Below are positions 1 to 9,065 of a DNA stretch of 64,000 bases, one piece after another; the first letter of the stretch is position 1, and the number at the start of each line of letters is the position of its first letter. The DNA is taken from contig CAWHYW010000012.1 in NCBI GenBank assembly GCA_963833675.1, positions 1 through 64,000 on the forward strand, in the 5' to 3' direction. A model generated the notes under the pieces. It saw only the letters and a list, made by a program, of their open reading frames with translations. It was not told the origin of the DNA and ran no database searches. The DNA comes from DASQDN01 sp963833675. GTDB lineage: Bacteria > Acidobacteriota > Terriglobia > Bryobacterales > Bryobacteraceae. The position numbers and the translations under genes were made by a program.

Positions 1-1190
1 CGAATGGTTGGCGCCTCGGATGAGGCAAAATCGGGCCTGAAGACCCGCTGGCTCAGTTCGCCTGACCACTACTTTGCATGTGGTGACACGAAGCCTCGCC
101 GCCGACCGCGAGCACGGAGGCAGCTTGCAGCAGCGCCGCGAGATCATCGAAAGCGGACAGATCGAACGGCAGTACGGCGCCGCCCGTGATCGATGCGAGC
201 ATCGCTCCAGCACAAAGAACGGGCCGCCGCTGCAGTCGGCGAGGATAATCACCCGCGTTTCGTTGATCCGCAGCAGCTCGGCCAAACTTGGAGAGGCTGA
301 GAGAACGGCCGCTCCATGGTTTCCCGCTGGTCGCGCAGCTGGATATCCGAAAGCGCCGGGACGAAGAGACGAAGGGAGGCGACGGAGGTGGCAGCGGCCC
401 GAAGACCATCTCGCGCGCCGCCTTCAACAGGCTGGACCCGCTAACTCAGCGCGCCGCCATAATGACGGACAAGATGACGCTGGTGGATTGAGTGTAGTCC
501 ACCAGTGGTGCACTCCACGCCCGACAGCGGCTACTCGCTGCGTGGGGGCTCGAGTAGCGCGATTGCCTGCGCAAAAAATCGTGTCCAGGCACTCGCGTAC
601 GAGCGTGACACCCTCCCCTTTCAACTCGACATCGAAGGCCAAGCGATACTCGCACAGCAGTAACCTGGACGGCGTCAGCGAGCGACCACCGGGCCCGCCC
701 AGGCCGAGCAAGCGCAACCAGAGCCCACGCGCCCGGCGCGCGTCTCGAAGCTCACTGAGCGTTTTCCGCAGATTCCGCCGAGCTGCTGGACCAGCTGTTG
801 GCCGCCGTCGACGAAGAGGGTCAGATCGCCCACATCGAGCGACTCCTCAAACACCAGCCTGTCCTGAACTACGCTTATAGCACGGGGCAAACCTTCTGGC
901 GCGCGAGGCGGCTGGCCCAAGGAGCGCGTTTCGAACATGAGCGCGAGATGCTAGGGCCACCCACTTCCTCCGTGGCAGGCCGAGCGCACCGTCCAGGTAC
1001 GCCGATGCTTTATGTCGCGGCCAAACGCGACACTGCATCGGCCGAGTGCGACCCCCAATCTGGAGACCTGTTCCAACTGGTCGGCATCAGGATCAACGCA
1101 CCTGCGCGGACGATAGAAAGTCCGGGCTGTAGCGGACCCGGAGGCGCTGGCAGCGGACGTGCAGGCGTTCTTCCGCTCGCTTCGTTAGGT
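1..1190. other. No clean gene; frame-broken coding-like DNA
   Basis: No convincing intact gene was found here. The minus strand carries short protein-like stretches that jump between frames. One, near 300-370, reads ALSDIQLRDQRETMERPF and then SLSK in the next frame, reminiscent of the start of plasmid replication initiator protein A (RPA family). What follows (LAELLRINETRVIILAD, about 230-290) does not continue that family in my reading. Other pieces at 675-1040 on the minus strand are unrecognised. The pattern fits one or more genes broken by indels, either real decay or poor consensus. The RPA resemblance rests on one short motif and should not be used as an annotation. Confidence 0.3.
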
Positions 1191-1194
1191 GGTT

Positions 1195-1959
1195 TCAGAA
1201 CAGCGGAGCATCGTACAGGCCGGTCATATCCGCGCCCACTGACACCTGCGGCTCGGACGGCGTCTCGTGGCTCTCGTGTTCCATTCGTGCGACATCCGCG
1301 CGGATGGCCGCGAACACCTGATGCAGGCTCCGGTTCTTCCGGCCAAAGGCGCGCAGTTCGGCCTGCCCGAACAACGTGTGACTGTTGCCTGGCGCGCAGC
1401 CGAACGAACTGCGGTCAGCGCGGGCTGCGGTGATGATGATGCGTCCGGGCGCGCGGAGATCGTCGATCAGCGAGCCGGAATAGCAGGCGGAAATGACGAT
1501 GATCGTCGGCCGCCCCGCGAGCGGCCCGAACAGGCGTGCAAGCCTCTCGGAGGAGACCTCCGTGACGGCGCGGTTGCCGATTTTGCTGGCGAGGACCTTT
1601 GGGCCGCCGTGCGTGCTTATGTTGATGAATACCAGATCATCCGCCCCCGCCTGCTCCGCGGCCTGGCGCACCAGAGAGGTGATGGCGGCGCCATCGGCGA
1701 TCGGGTAGATGCGTCGTTTTGCTGCCACGTTGCTGGCTATCATCGGAACCAGCCGATAGCCCGTCACGTCGCTGAGTTCATCGGCGAGTTCGACGACGTC
1801 ATTCTCCGACCAGGCTTCCGAATACAGTGCGAGGCCGATGTAGAGCAGCCGCCGCGCGGGTGCGTTTTCGGCAGGGGCCGGTGATGGCGGCGCCCAGGCG
1901 CCCGCGACCGAGCATGCGAGCAGCAGCCCGAGGACAACTCCGCTATATCGCAATCGCAT
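1195..1959 (-). CDS. Secreted C13-family (legumain-like) cysteine peptidase
   Basis: A 254-residue protein with an N-terminal signal peptide (hydrophobic residues 8-22 ending near AWA). It looks like a peptidase C13/caspase-fold protein of the type found in Bradyrhizobium and relatives. The two catalytic elements are visible: the His in STHGG after a hydrophobic strand (DDLVFINISTHGG) and the Cys in VISACYSGS. The next segment, GRIIITAARADRSSFGC, fits the substrate-binding region of these clan CD enzymes. The start codon overlaps the end of the upstream MFS gene by 17 bp on the same strand, suggesting co-transcription. The natural substrate is not evident. The family call is good; the specific function is unknown. 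Confidence 0.75.
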   Translation of the reverse strand: MRLRYSGVVLGLLLACSVAGAWAPPSPAPAENAPARRLLYIGLALYSEAWSENDVVELADELSDVTGYRLVPMIASNVAAKRRIYPIADGAAITSLVRQAAEQAGADDLVFINISTHGGPKVLASKIGNRAVTEVSSERLARLFGPLAGRPTIIVISACYSGSLIDDLRAPGRIIITAARADRSSFGCAPGNSHTLFGQAELRAFGRKNRSLHQVFAAIRADVARMEHESHETPSEPQVSVGADMTGLYDAPLF

Positions 1960-3003
1960 CCAGTTCCTTGCCCTTGTGCTCCGGCGCGAACAGCCAGATT
2001 CCGGCCCCCATCAGCAGCATCGCCACCGGGACGATCAGGAACGCCTTGGCGAACGACCCGGTGCTTTGCTGGATGCCGATGGTGACGAACGGCCACAGCA
2101 CGAAGCCGACCAGCCATGCCACGGCCCAGGAAAAGCCGTTGCCGACGCCGCGGATGCGCGTCGGATAGATCTCCGCCGTCAGGATCATGCTTGGTGCCCA
2201 GAAGCCAAGGAAGCCGATGCTCCACAGCAGTCCGTAGACCCACAGGGCCGTGTCGCTTTCCGCGTAAATCCACAGCGTGAGGAACACCGCGCCCTGGGCT
2301 AGCATGATGTAGAAGGCAGGTTTGCGGCCGAACCGATCGGAGATCAGCCCGGCTGCGAGCAGGCCGAGAAATCCGACCAGACCCCACCAGATGTAGAACG
2401 TGCCGTAGGTCGCGGTTGACCAGTGGCGTTCCTGCGCAAGATACAGCGGCATCCAGCCACCCACCGTGCCGTAGATGATGGTGCTGCAGCAGGCGATGAA
2501 CGTCGCGGCCGCGGTATTGCCGATCATGTCGGAAAGGAACAGCTGCCGCATGGGGATCTTCGCTGCCTTGTCGAGCCAGGCCTGATCGGCCGGCAGCAGC
2601 GGCCGACGTTCCGCGTGTGCCTCCCTGATGCGGTGCTTGCGATCCTGTAGACGAACCCAGTAGGGCGACTCCGGTAGCCCGATGCGGACGTAGACAGCAA
2701 GGAGCGCCACCACGGCTGGCACCACGCAGGCAATACGCCAGCCCCATTCGGCTATGATGAAGGTGGTGATGACGCCAGCGAGTGCGGCGCCGAAGCACCA
2801 TGTGCCTCGATTGATGCCGATCACACGGCCGCGCATATGCGCCGGCCAGGTCTCCGCTACCAGCATGGACCCGAGCGACCACTCGCCATTCAGCGCGAAG
2901 TTGATCGCGCAACGGACCGCGACGAAGGCGGCAAAGGTCGGGGTTATCGCTGCCACCGGCATGAGAAGCGAAAACAACGCGATGTTGATGGCGAGCAGCG
3001 ATA
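1943..3003 (-). CDS. MFS transporter, 5' end cut off at a junction
   Basis: C-terminal part of a major facilitator superfamily permease, probably of the metabolite/sugar porter type. The signature loop between TM2 and TM3 is missing, but WPAHMRGRVIGINRG, RIGLPESPYWV, GLISDRFGRKPAF and EIYPTRIRGVGNGFSWA are typical of this group, and about nine membrane segments remain. The reading frame stays open upstream of the first internal Met (2977) as SLLAINIALFSLLM, and then enters an inverted repeat at 2995-3026. The true N-terminus (roughly 80-120 residues) is therefore absent. The stop overlaps the start of the C13 peptidase gene. The substrate cannot be told. The truncation coincides with the composition change at about 3.01 kb. 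Confidence 0.8.
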
Positions 3004-3026
3004 ACCCCGACCTTTGCCTCCTTCGT
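2921..3026. repeat. Short inverted repeat at the first contig junction
   Basis: Bases 2921-2952 recur as reverse complement at 2995-3026 with one mismatch, around a central stretch of about 42 bp. The left arm lies inside the MFS gene. The right arm runs into sequence matching the downstream flank of phoU, through a shared GACGAAGG-GGC microhomology. This is what template switching or fold-back joining leaves behind. It marks the point where the MFS-bearing block ends. Confidence 0.85.
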
Positions 3027-3079
3027 CACGTGGACAGTCAATCTTGACGCACGGCGCGCCGGTGCAAGGAGGACACGGC

Positions 3080-3745
3080 CTAAAGCTCGCGGGCGGTCGG
3101 ATGAGAGGCGTCGGTCAACTCCGGAAACCGGCCTCAGAAGGTAGGCAATCTGCTCGCCGATATCCACCGCATGGTCGCCGATCCGCTCGAGTGCCCGCGA
3201 GACCACGACCATCCGCAGTCCGTACTCGCGCATCGCCGAATCCCCGCCCAGGTCGAGGATGCGCTCGACGATGCGCCTGTCGCGCGGTCGACAAGCTGTC
3301 GAGGTGGACGAGATTCGGGACCCGGAGATCGCGATTCTGGGAGGCCCGAGCGCGACGCGGATCAACTCTTCGCAGCGTGGAAACCATCTCCTCGAAGCCC
3401 TCGATGAACCGGGGCCCTGGATCGACCTCTGGCACGAGCTTCGAGAGCTTTGCAATCGTCACGCAATAGTCGGCCATGCGCTCAAGATGCAGATTGACGT
3501 GAGAATCGCACACCAGGCGAAGGTCGCTCGCACCGGAGTCTGCCGGGCGAGCAACGATAATGCCTTCCTCAATCGCGATGTAGCGAGCGTCCACGTCATC
3601 GTCGAAGGCGATGACCTCATCCGCAAGCTCATGATCGCGCTGGTCGAGCGCGTTGACAGCTCCTCGGAGCGCGCGCAACACGAGCGATCCCTCTTCCTGC
3701 AGCGTTGACTCCAGGAGGTCAGGTCCCCTTGGAACGTCGTCTCAT
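3080..3745 (-). pseudogene. phoU: Degraded inverted copy of phoU
   Basis: Left-arm copy of the phoU gene at 5612-6292, on the opposite strand. Recognisable stretches such as LRALRGAVNALDQRDHELADE, NLHLERMADYCVTIAKLSK and VPEVDPGPRFIEGFEEM match the right-arm copy. The frame then breaks several times: near the EEGIIVARPADSG segment, in the STLRRVDPRRARA segment, and again towards the C-terminus. It could not give a complete PhoU. I regard it as the poor consensus of the same locus rather than a second gene, though a real decayed duplicate cannot be excluded from sequence alone. Confidence 0.75.
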
Positions 3746-4583
3746 CCAAATCTTCCGGTGACGTATCCTCGGTTCGCTTGTCGGACGGGTTCGTGAAGAT
3801 CTTGTCCGTGCTGTCGACTCTCGCGGCACGCCCGTCTCTCCTACCCTCTCCGACCTCCAGCTGAAGAACGCGGTGAGGTCGGCGACGCGGGCGGCTTGCT
3901 GCATGTTGTGCGTGACGATCACGATTGTGTAGTCCTGCTTCAGTTGGTGCATCAAGTCTTCGATTGCCGCGGTGGCGATCGGGTCGAGGGCGGAGCGGGC
4001 TCGTCCATCAGGAGGGACCTCGGGTCGATGGCGATCGCCGGGCGATGCAGAGGCGCTGCTGCTGGCCGCCCGAGAGGCGAGCGCGCACTGGTTCAGCCGA
4101 TCCTTGACCTCGTCCCAGAGCGCCGCGCCTATTAGTGCCGCTCGACGCGCTCGTCCAGGTGCTCTTCATCCCGGCATCGCGCGGGGCCCAGGCGACGTTG
4201 TCGTAGATGGATTCGGGAACGGATTGGACGCTGGAACACCATGCCGATGCGTCGGCGAACCTGACCGGATCGATGCCGTAGCGCGTAGATGTCCGTGCCT
4301 GGTAGAGAAGCTCGCCTTCGACTTTCGCGCCAGGCACCAGATCGTTCATGCGGTTGAGACAGCGGATAAACGTGTATTTCCGAGCCGGAGGGGCCGATAA
4401 ACGCGGTGATGACGTTCTTGTAGATCTCGAGGTCGACCCGCTGATTGAGTCGTCGATCCGTACTTGACCGCGAAGAGTTGTTGATGTCGAACACGACCTC
4501 TCGTTGTTCCGGCGCGCGGCGCCCGGCGCTCTTGTCGACTCCAGCAGGCCACGTCACTGGGATCGTAAGTCGTTGGTCATCAT
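3743..4583 (-). pseudogene. pstB: Degraded inverted copy of pstB
   Basis: Left-arm copy of pstB (right arm 4758-5615). Fragments in different frames match PstB: LSGGQQQRLCIARRSPS, MNDLVPGAKVEGELLYQ, RRRIGMVFQR and HQLKQDYTIVIVTHNMQQAA. Frameshifts are more frequent than in the right arm, and the Walker A region is scrambled. Upstream, at about 4581-4668, the same strand holds a damaged copy of the PstA C-terminus (VFVRVASLSA). Same interpretation as for the inverted phoU copy: most likely artefactual duplication. Confidence 0.7.
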
Positions 4584-4677
4584 TGCCTGAGCTTTCCTCC
4601 TGGATCGGGCGAGCAGACCTTTCCGCGCTCAGGCTCGCCACTCGAACAAACACCGTCGGCACAAGCACTGCCCAAGA

Positions 4678-4761
4678 AGCCTGCTCATGGTGTTCGTTCT
4701 AGTGGCGAGCCTGAGCGCAAAGGTGCTGTTCGCCCGATCCAGGAGGAAGCTCGGGCAATGA
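4678..4761 (+). pseudogene. pstA: PstA C-terminal fragment
   Basis: The frame reads SLLMVFVLVASLSAKVLFAR and then a short basic tail ending in GQ and a TGA stop at 4759-4761. A hydrophobic helix with a basic tail is how the phosphate ABC permease PstA ends. The stop overlaps the pstB start as ATGA, the expected pstA-pstB arrangement. The rest of pstA, and pstC and pstS if they were present, are lost at the palindrome centre. The call relies mainly on position and on the hydrophobic/basic pattern. Confidence 0.6.
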
Positions 4762-5615
4762 CGACCGACGACGTTACGATTGCCCAGTCGACGTGGCGTC
4801 CTGTAGATCGCCGCAAGAGCGCCGGGCGCGCGCGCCGAACAACGGGAGGTCGTGTTCGACATCGACAACCTCGCGGTCAGTACGGATCGACGACTGCGAT
4901 CAGCGGGGTCGACCTCGAGATCTACAAGAACGTCATCACTGCCGTTTATCGGTCCTTCCGGTTGCGGAAAGAGCACCTTCATCCGCTGCCTGAACCGCAT
5001 GAACGATCTGGTGCCCGGAGCACAAAGTTGAAGGCAAGTGCTCTATCGGGGCACGGACATATACGGTGACGGCGTCGATCCGGTCGAGGTGCGCCGGCGG
5101 ATCGGCATGGTCTTCCAGCGTGCGAATCCGTTCCCGAAGTCCATCTACGACAACGTCGCCTGGGGGCCGCGCGTGCTGGGGATGAAGAAGCGCCTGGACG
5201 AGCGCGTCGAGCGGGCACTCACGAGCGCCGCGCTCTGGGACGAGGTCAAGGATCGGCTGAAGAGAGAGTGCGCTGTCGCTGTGGGGTGGCCAGCAGCAGC
5301 GACTCTGCATCGCCCGGGCGATCGCGATCGAGCCCGAGGTCCTGCTTCTGGACGAGCCGGCGTCCGCCCTCGACCCGATCGCCACTGCGGCGATCGAGGA
5401 GTTGATGCACCAACTGAAGCAGGATTACACAATCGTGATCGTCACGCACAACATGCAGCAGGCTGCCCGCGTCGCGGATCTCACGGCGTTTTTTACGCTG
5501 GAGGTCGGAGAGGGAGAGGACGGGTGTCCTCGTGGAGTACGACAGCACGGACAAGATCTTCACGAACCCGTCCGACAAGCGAACCGAGGATTACGTCACC
5601 GGAAGATTTGGATGA
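4758..5615 (+). CDS. pstB: Phosphate ABC transporter ATPase PstB (frameshifted)
   Basis: ATP-binding subunit of the high-affinity phosphate importer. The ATG at 4758 follows an AGGAGGAAG ribosome site. The protein is recovered only by switching frames. FDIDNLAVSTDRR is the N-terminal strand, then IGPSGCGKSTFIRCLNRMND is Walker A. RRRIGMVFQRANPFPKSIYD is the Q-loop region, LSGGQQQRLCIARAIAIEPE the signature, LLLDEPASALDPIA the Walker B, and VIVTHNMQQAARVAD the H-loop. The end is EDYVTGRFG. At least three or four indels separate these parts. The motif string is unambiguously PstB, with its typical PFPKSIYDNVAWGPR stretch. The stop overlaps phoU as ATGA. As written the sequence cannot be translated in one piece; I attribute that to consensus error because every catalytic motif is preserved. 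Confidence 0.85.
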
Positions 5616-6292
5616 GAACGACATTCCAAGACGACCTCGACCTCCTGGAGTCGACACTGCAGGAAGAGGGATCGCTCGTGTTGCGCGCGCTCCGCGGAGC
5701 TGTCAACGCGCTCGACCAGCGGGATCATGAGCTTGCCGATGAGGTGATCGCCTTCGACGATGACGTCGACGCGCGCTACATCGCGATCGAGGAAGGGATT
5801 CAATCGTTGCTCGCCCGGCAGACTCCGGTGGCGAGTGACCTTCGCCTGGTGCTCGCGATTCTCCACGTCAATCTGCATCTCGAGCGCATGGCCGACTATT
5901 GCGTGACAATTGCAAAGCTCTCGAAGCTCGTGCCCGAGGTCGATCCAGGGCCCCGGTTCATCGAGGGCTTCGAGGAGATGGGTTCACGCTGCGAAGAGAT
6001 GATCCGCGTCGCGCTCGCGTCCTTCCAGAATCGCGATCTCGCGGGAGCCGAATCTCTCGTCGACCTCGACGAGCTCGTCGACCGCGCCAACAGGCGCATC
6101 GTCGAGCGCATCCTCGACCTGGGCGGGGATCCGGCGATGCGCGAGTACGGACTGCGGATGGTCGTGGTCTCGCGGGCACTCGAGCGGATCGGCGACCATG
6201 CGGTGGATATCGGCGAGCAGATTGCCTACCTCCTGACGGCCGAGTTCCGCGAGTTCACCGACGCCTCTCACCCGACCGCCCGCGAGGCTTAG
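5612..6292 (+). CDS. phoU: Phosphate transport system regulator PhoU
   Basis: A 226-residue, all-helical PhoU with the two repeated three-helix bundles of the family. LLARQTPVASDLRLVLAILHV is in repeat 1, HLERMADYCVTIAKLSK follows, and MREYGLRMVVVSRALERIGD with HAVDIGEQIAYL is in repeat 2. These E/D-rich ERMAD and ERIGDHA motifs bind metal clusters in the family. PhoU links the Pst transporter to the PhoR-type sensor kinase and restrains phosphate uptake. The ATG overlaps the pstB stop by 4 bp, so the two are translationally coupled. This copy is intact, unlike the inverted one at 3080-3745. A GC-rich hairpin follows the stop. Confidence 0.93.
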   Translation: MRTTFQDDLDLLESTLQEEGSLVLRALRGAVNALDQRDHELADEVIAFDDDVDARYIAIEEGIQSLLARQTPVASDLRLVLAILHVNLHLERMADYCVTIAKLSKLVPEVDPGPRFIEGFEEMGSRCEEMIRVALASFQNRDLAGAESLVDLDELVDRANRRIVERILDLGGDPAMREYGLRMVVVSRALERIGDHAVDIGEQIAYLLTAEFREFTDASHPTAREA

Positions 6293-6307
6293 GCCGCCTC
6301 CTCCTTG

Positions 6308-6324
6308 CACCGGCGCCGCCGGTG
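6308..6324 (+). terminator. GC-rich hairpin after phoU
   Basis: CACCGGC and GCCGGTG form a perfect 7-bp stem around GCC, 15 bases after the phoU stop. There is no T-run, so it may be an attenuating or processing hairpin rather than a classical rho-independent terminator. It is duplicated, less cleanly, in the inverted left arm near 3045-3065. Confidence 0.45.
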
Positions 6325-6365
6325 CGTCAAGATTCACTGTCCCACGTGACGAAGGAGGCTCGACC

Positions 6366-6740
6366 TTGACTCCGGCAGTTCTCGACGAGACGCTTGAAAA
6401 GCGCATGAGGGACGCTGAGATTGATGTCGCTCGGGAGTTCGAATCGCTCGATCGTGAGCTCGTGCACTCGCAGTTCGAGCGAGTGAGCAACGAGCTGCTC
6501 CGCAACGCAACCGTGACGGATTTCGTGCCGGTGCTCGCGCGCCGCCACGCGCGGGAGGCTTTGAGGTCGATGCCCGCAGCGCGGCCGGCGCGTAGCGTCG
6601 TCGAGGCGGCGGCGGCCGCACAGAACGCCGCCGCGCCGAAGGGCTCTAGGGTGGAAGGCGAGCCCACGGCCCGGGCGCAAGCGTCCCATAGACCGCCGGG
6701 CGTGGGTTGCCGCTCTATGGAGATGGGTGTTGGGTGGTGA
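6366..6740 (+). CDS. Three-helix-bundle dimerization domain protein
   Basis: Small protein starting at TTG 6366 shortly after a GAAGGAGG ribosome site. Residues about 5-65 (LDETLEKRMRDAEIDVAREF, then ERVSNELLRNATVTDFVPVL and ARRHAREALRS) match the small three-helix-bundle domain (DUF3562-like) found in actinobacterial proteins of about 65-80 residues. The remaining residues are low-complexity, Ala/Arg-rich and read like non-coding DNA, so the genuine protein probably ends soon after residue 70 and a frameshift hides the stop. It sits directly after phoU. The domain mediates dimerization; no biochemical role is known to me. Identification is moderate. Confidence 0.6.
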   Translation: MTPAVLDETLEKRMRDAEIDVAREFESLDRELVHSQFERVSNELLRNATVTDFVPVLARRHAREALRSMPAARPARSVVEAAAAAQNAAAPKGSRVEGEPTARAQASHRPPGVGCRSMEMGVGW

Positions 6741-6869
6741 CACGCGAGGCGATCCCTCACCGGAGCGAACGTCACGTTCCGTCTGGCACGAACGACTGAC
6801 CCGAGAACGTCACCTTCCAGTCACGTGTTCGACTCCCACGAGCAGCCTGGCGTGCTGCACCGTTCGAGA

Positions 6870-7706
6870 ATGCGCTTCGCGCTCATCGCGCACAAGTCCA
6901 GTGAGACGAACGTCGAGCTCGTCGCCCGCGGCTGGCCGGGCGCCGACTCGGTGCTGCTGGAACCACAGAGCGCTCTCAGACATCTTCGACCGGGCGACGT
7001 CGCCCTCAACCGGCTCGACGTCTTGCCGACGCTCAACGGTGTCGAGGACGGTCTCTGGATCGTCGGTCAACTGGAGGCTCACGGCATTCGCGTCCTGAAC
7101 TCGGCGAGCGCGCTGCTTTCCGCTCACGACAAGCTGCTCACGGCCCGCGTGCTCGAGTCAGGTCGCATTCCGCACCCGCGCACTGCCCGGCTGACGCGGA
7201 CACGCGACGCTGCCGCTTTTCTCTACCCCGTTGTCGCCAAGCCGCGCTTCGGCAGTTGGGGGCTGGACGTCGTGATCTGCCACAACGAGGCCGAGTTGGG
7301 GCAGTACCTCGCTGCGTCGCTGACGAAGCCGTGGGGTCGTGCCGGCGCGGTCGTCCAGGAGTTCGTCCCCAACGCGGGCAGCGACCTTCGACTGGTCGTG
7401 GCCGGCGGGAAGATCGTCGGGAGCGCGGTGCGGAGCCCTCAGCCCGGCGAGTGGCGGACAAACGTCGCGCTCGGGGCGGCGATCGAGTCGGTTTTGCCCG
7501 ATCCGATCGCCTGCGAGATCGCTGTGAACGCAGCACGGACTCTTGCGCTCGATCTGGCCGGGGTCGACCTTGTTCCCACGGCGGACGGCTACGTCGTCAT
7601 CGAGGTGAACGGAGCCGTGGAGTTTCGGCGGCTCTATTCGCAGCGGGATGTCTTTGCCGAAGCCATGGCCGGCTTGGCCGGCCGGCCCATGCTCGTCGCG
7701 TCCTAG
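6870..7706 (+). CDS. RimK-like ATP-grasp ligase
   Basis: Protein of 278 residues from ATG 6870 (MRFALIAHKSSETNVELV); an upstream in-frame ATG at 6825 gives a less family-like start. The fold is ATP-grasp of the RimK/lysine-biosynthesis type: a pre-ATP-grasp domain (1-90), then LLSAHDKLLTARVLESGRIP. YPVVAKPRFGSWGLDV holds the ATP-binding Lys, VVQEFVPNAGSDLRLVVAGG is central, and the C-terminal metal motif is VVIEVNGAVEF. Such enzymes join a carboxylate to an amine using ATP, for example adding glutamate to a protein or peptide. The substrate is unknown. Its position between phoU and a CHAD protein is unusual and may indicate a role in phosphate/polyphosphate physiology (inference). Confidence 0.85.
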   Translation: MRFALIAHKSSETNVELVARGWPGADSVLLEPQSALRHLRPGDVALNRLDVLPTLNGVEDGLWIVGQLEAHGIRVLNSASALLSAHDKLLTARVLESGRIPHPRTARLTRTRDAAAFLYPVVAKPRFGSWGLDVVICHNEAELGQYLAASLTKPWGRAGAVVQEFVPNAGSDLRLVVAGGKIVGSAVRSPQPGEWRTNVALGAAIESVLPDPIACEIAVNAARTLALDLAGVDLVPTADGYVVIEVNGAVEFRRLYSQRDVFAEAMAGLAGRPMLVAS

Positions 7707-7778
7707 ACATCCTGTGTCCAAGTGGTGAACTCCGCGCTGTTCTAGCGCACATTCGCGTCTCAGCGCTAGGATCGCCGG

Positions 7779-9004
7779 GTGGCTGACGAGACCTCTTTGA
7801 ACGGCGCCCCGAACAACGGCGCGCCAGATGTCTTTGTCGCGACATACCACGACACGGCCGATCGGCGCCTCGCGCGCGCACAGATCGCGCTTCGACGTCG
7901 TCTGAGGAATGGCACCGGTCTCTGGGAAGCCGAGATCGGCGGGGAGGTCCTTTCTGCGCCCGGCGGGCCGGCGGCGCTCCCGGAGGAACTCGCGCAACGG
8001 CTGACTGCCCCTCTCCACAACAGAAAGCTGGAGGAGGTAGTGCGGCTGCGCACGGGTACAGAGGATGTCGCGCTGCTGGAGGGTCAGCACGTGTTGCGCA
8101 GCTACGCCACCCTCGAGCGGCGCTCTGCGCGACACCGTCACGCCCACTCGTGAGAAGCGACCGCGAAAGCGGGCGCCGGCGATCGAGCACGTTCGTACGT
8201 ATCTCCGGGCGCAGGTGGCCGAGATCGAGCGCACCGATCCGCTCATCCGGTCGGGCGACGATCCGGACGCACTCCACGACTTCAGAGTGGCCGTCCGCCG
8301 CATGCGTAGCGTCCTCAAGAGTACGCGGGCGCTCTTCGACGAGGCCTGGCTCAAGGCCCTGCGAGCGGAGTTGCGCTGGATCGGCGGCGAGCTTGCCGCG
8401 GCACGGGATTTGGATGTTCTGCTGGCAAGCCTGGGTAAGAAAGCCGGCCCGGACGAGCTGCCGGTGATCCGGCTCCTCGAGACTGAGCGCCGGCGGGCCT
8501 GGAAGCGGGCGCGCAAAGCGCTGTCCGGCGAGCGCTATCTGAAGCTGCTCGACCGACTGACCTCGGCCGTTGAGGCACCGCCGGTGCGACGGGCCGAACT
8601 TTCGCTGGAGGGGGTAGCCGCACGAGAGTTCAAGAACCTTCGTCGCGCGGCGCGCAAGCTGGGCCCGAAGTCGAGCGCCGAACAGGTCCACCGCGCGCGG
8701 ATCCTGGCCAAGCGCGCACGCTATGCAGCCGAGCTGGCGGAGGCCGTGGCCCGCAAGCGGTCGCGCCGCTTCGTCAAGGCGGCGAAGCAGTTCCAGGATG
8801 TCGTGGGGCTCGCACCAGGACTCCGTTGTTGCGGCCGACAGGATCCGTGGGGTTTTGGACAGGACGAAGAGCATCGAGTCCGCTTTCGCAGCGGGCCGCC
8901 TCGTCGAGCGGATCACCCGTCGTCGACGCAAGGCCCGACGCGAGCTTCCGCGCTCCTGGAAACGGCTCGAGCGCCAGGGCCGCAAGGCCTGGGCGTCGCA
9001 CTGA
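7779..9004 (+). CDS. CYTH-CHAD domain protein (frameshifted)
   Basis: Starts at GTG 7779. Residues 1-115 look like the C-terminal two-thirds of a CYTH (triphosphate tunnel) domain: VATYHDTADRRLARAQIALR, then RLRNGTGLWEAEIGGEV. The usual N-terminal ExExK strand is not visible. After a frame change near 8100-8150 a CHAD domain follows: the first histidine motif DALHDFRVAVRRMRSVLKS, then AARDLDVLLASLG, and the second EQVHRARILAKRARYAAEL. Another frameshift near 8812 is needed to reach the natural end (VLDRTKSIESAFAAGRLVE, then RRRRKARRELPRSWKRL, stop at 9004). CHAD domains bind polyphosphate, which fits the adjoining ppx and ppk1, encoded convergently. The frameshifts look like sequencing indels because both sides are well conserved. 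Confidence 0.82.
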
Positions 9005-9065
9005 ACAACCGCGATCGCCGTTTGTGATCCGGCTCGTCCGTCATGCGGTTCCGCGCGAACGGACG

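Larger units (their letters stand above)
3016..6359. repeat. Large imperfect palindrome of pstA(end)-pstB-phoU
   Basis: Sequence 3016-4655 is the reverse complement of 4687-6359, with many one- to few-base indels and substitutions. The fold point lies near 4670 and the unpaired spacer is about 30 bp. Both arms carry the end of pstA, pstB, phoU and the phoU downstream hairpin. The left arm is the more damaged copy. Such arms can arise from real inverted duplication, but the head-to-head fold inside pstA, the indel type and the chimeric join at the outer end fit a fold-back read or amplification artefact better. Confidence 0.9.

Noticed and set aside
1764..3455. A 563-residue minus-strand frame
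   Set aside because: It is the out-of-frame shadow of the MFS and phoU-copy sequences, with arginine-rich low-complexity composition.
3016..6359. A genuine second pst-phoU operon in opposite orientation
   Set aside because: The left arm is uniformly indel-ridden and fused to foreign sequence; artefact is more economical, though reads are needed to prove it.
7158..8516. A 452-residue minus-strand frame opposite the ATP-grasp and CHAD genes
   Set aside because: High-GC antisense shadow; the plus-strand genes carry recognisable motifs.
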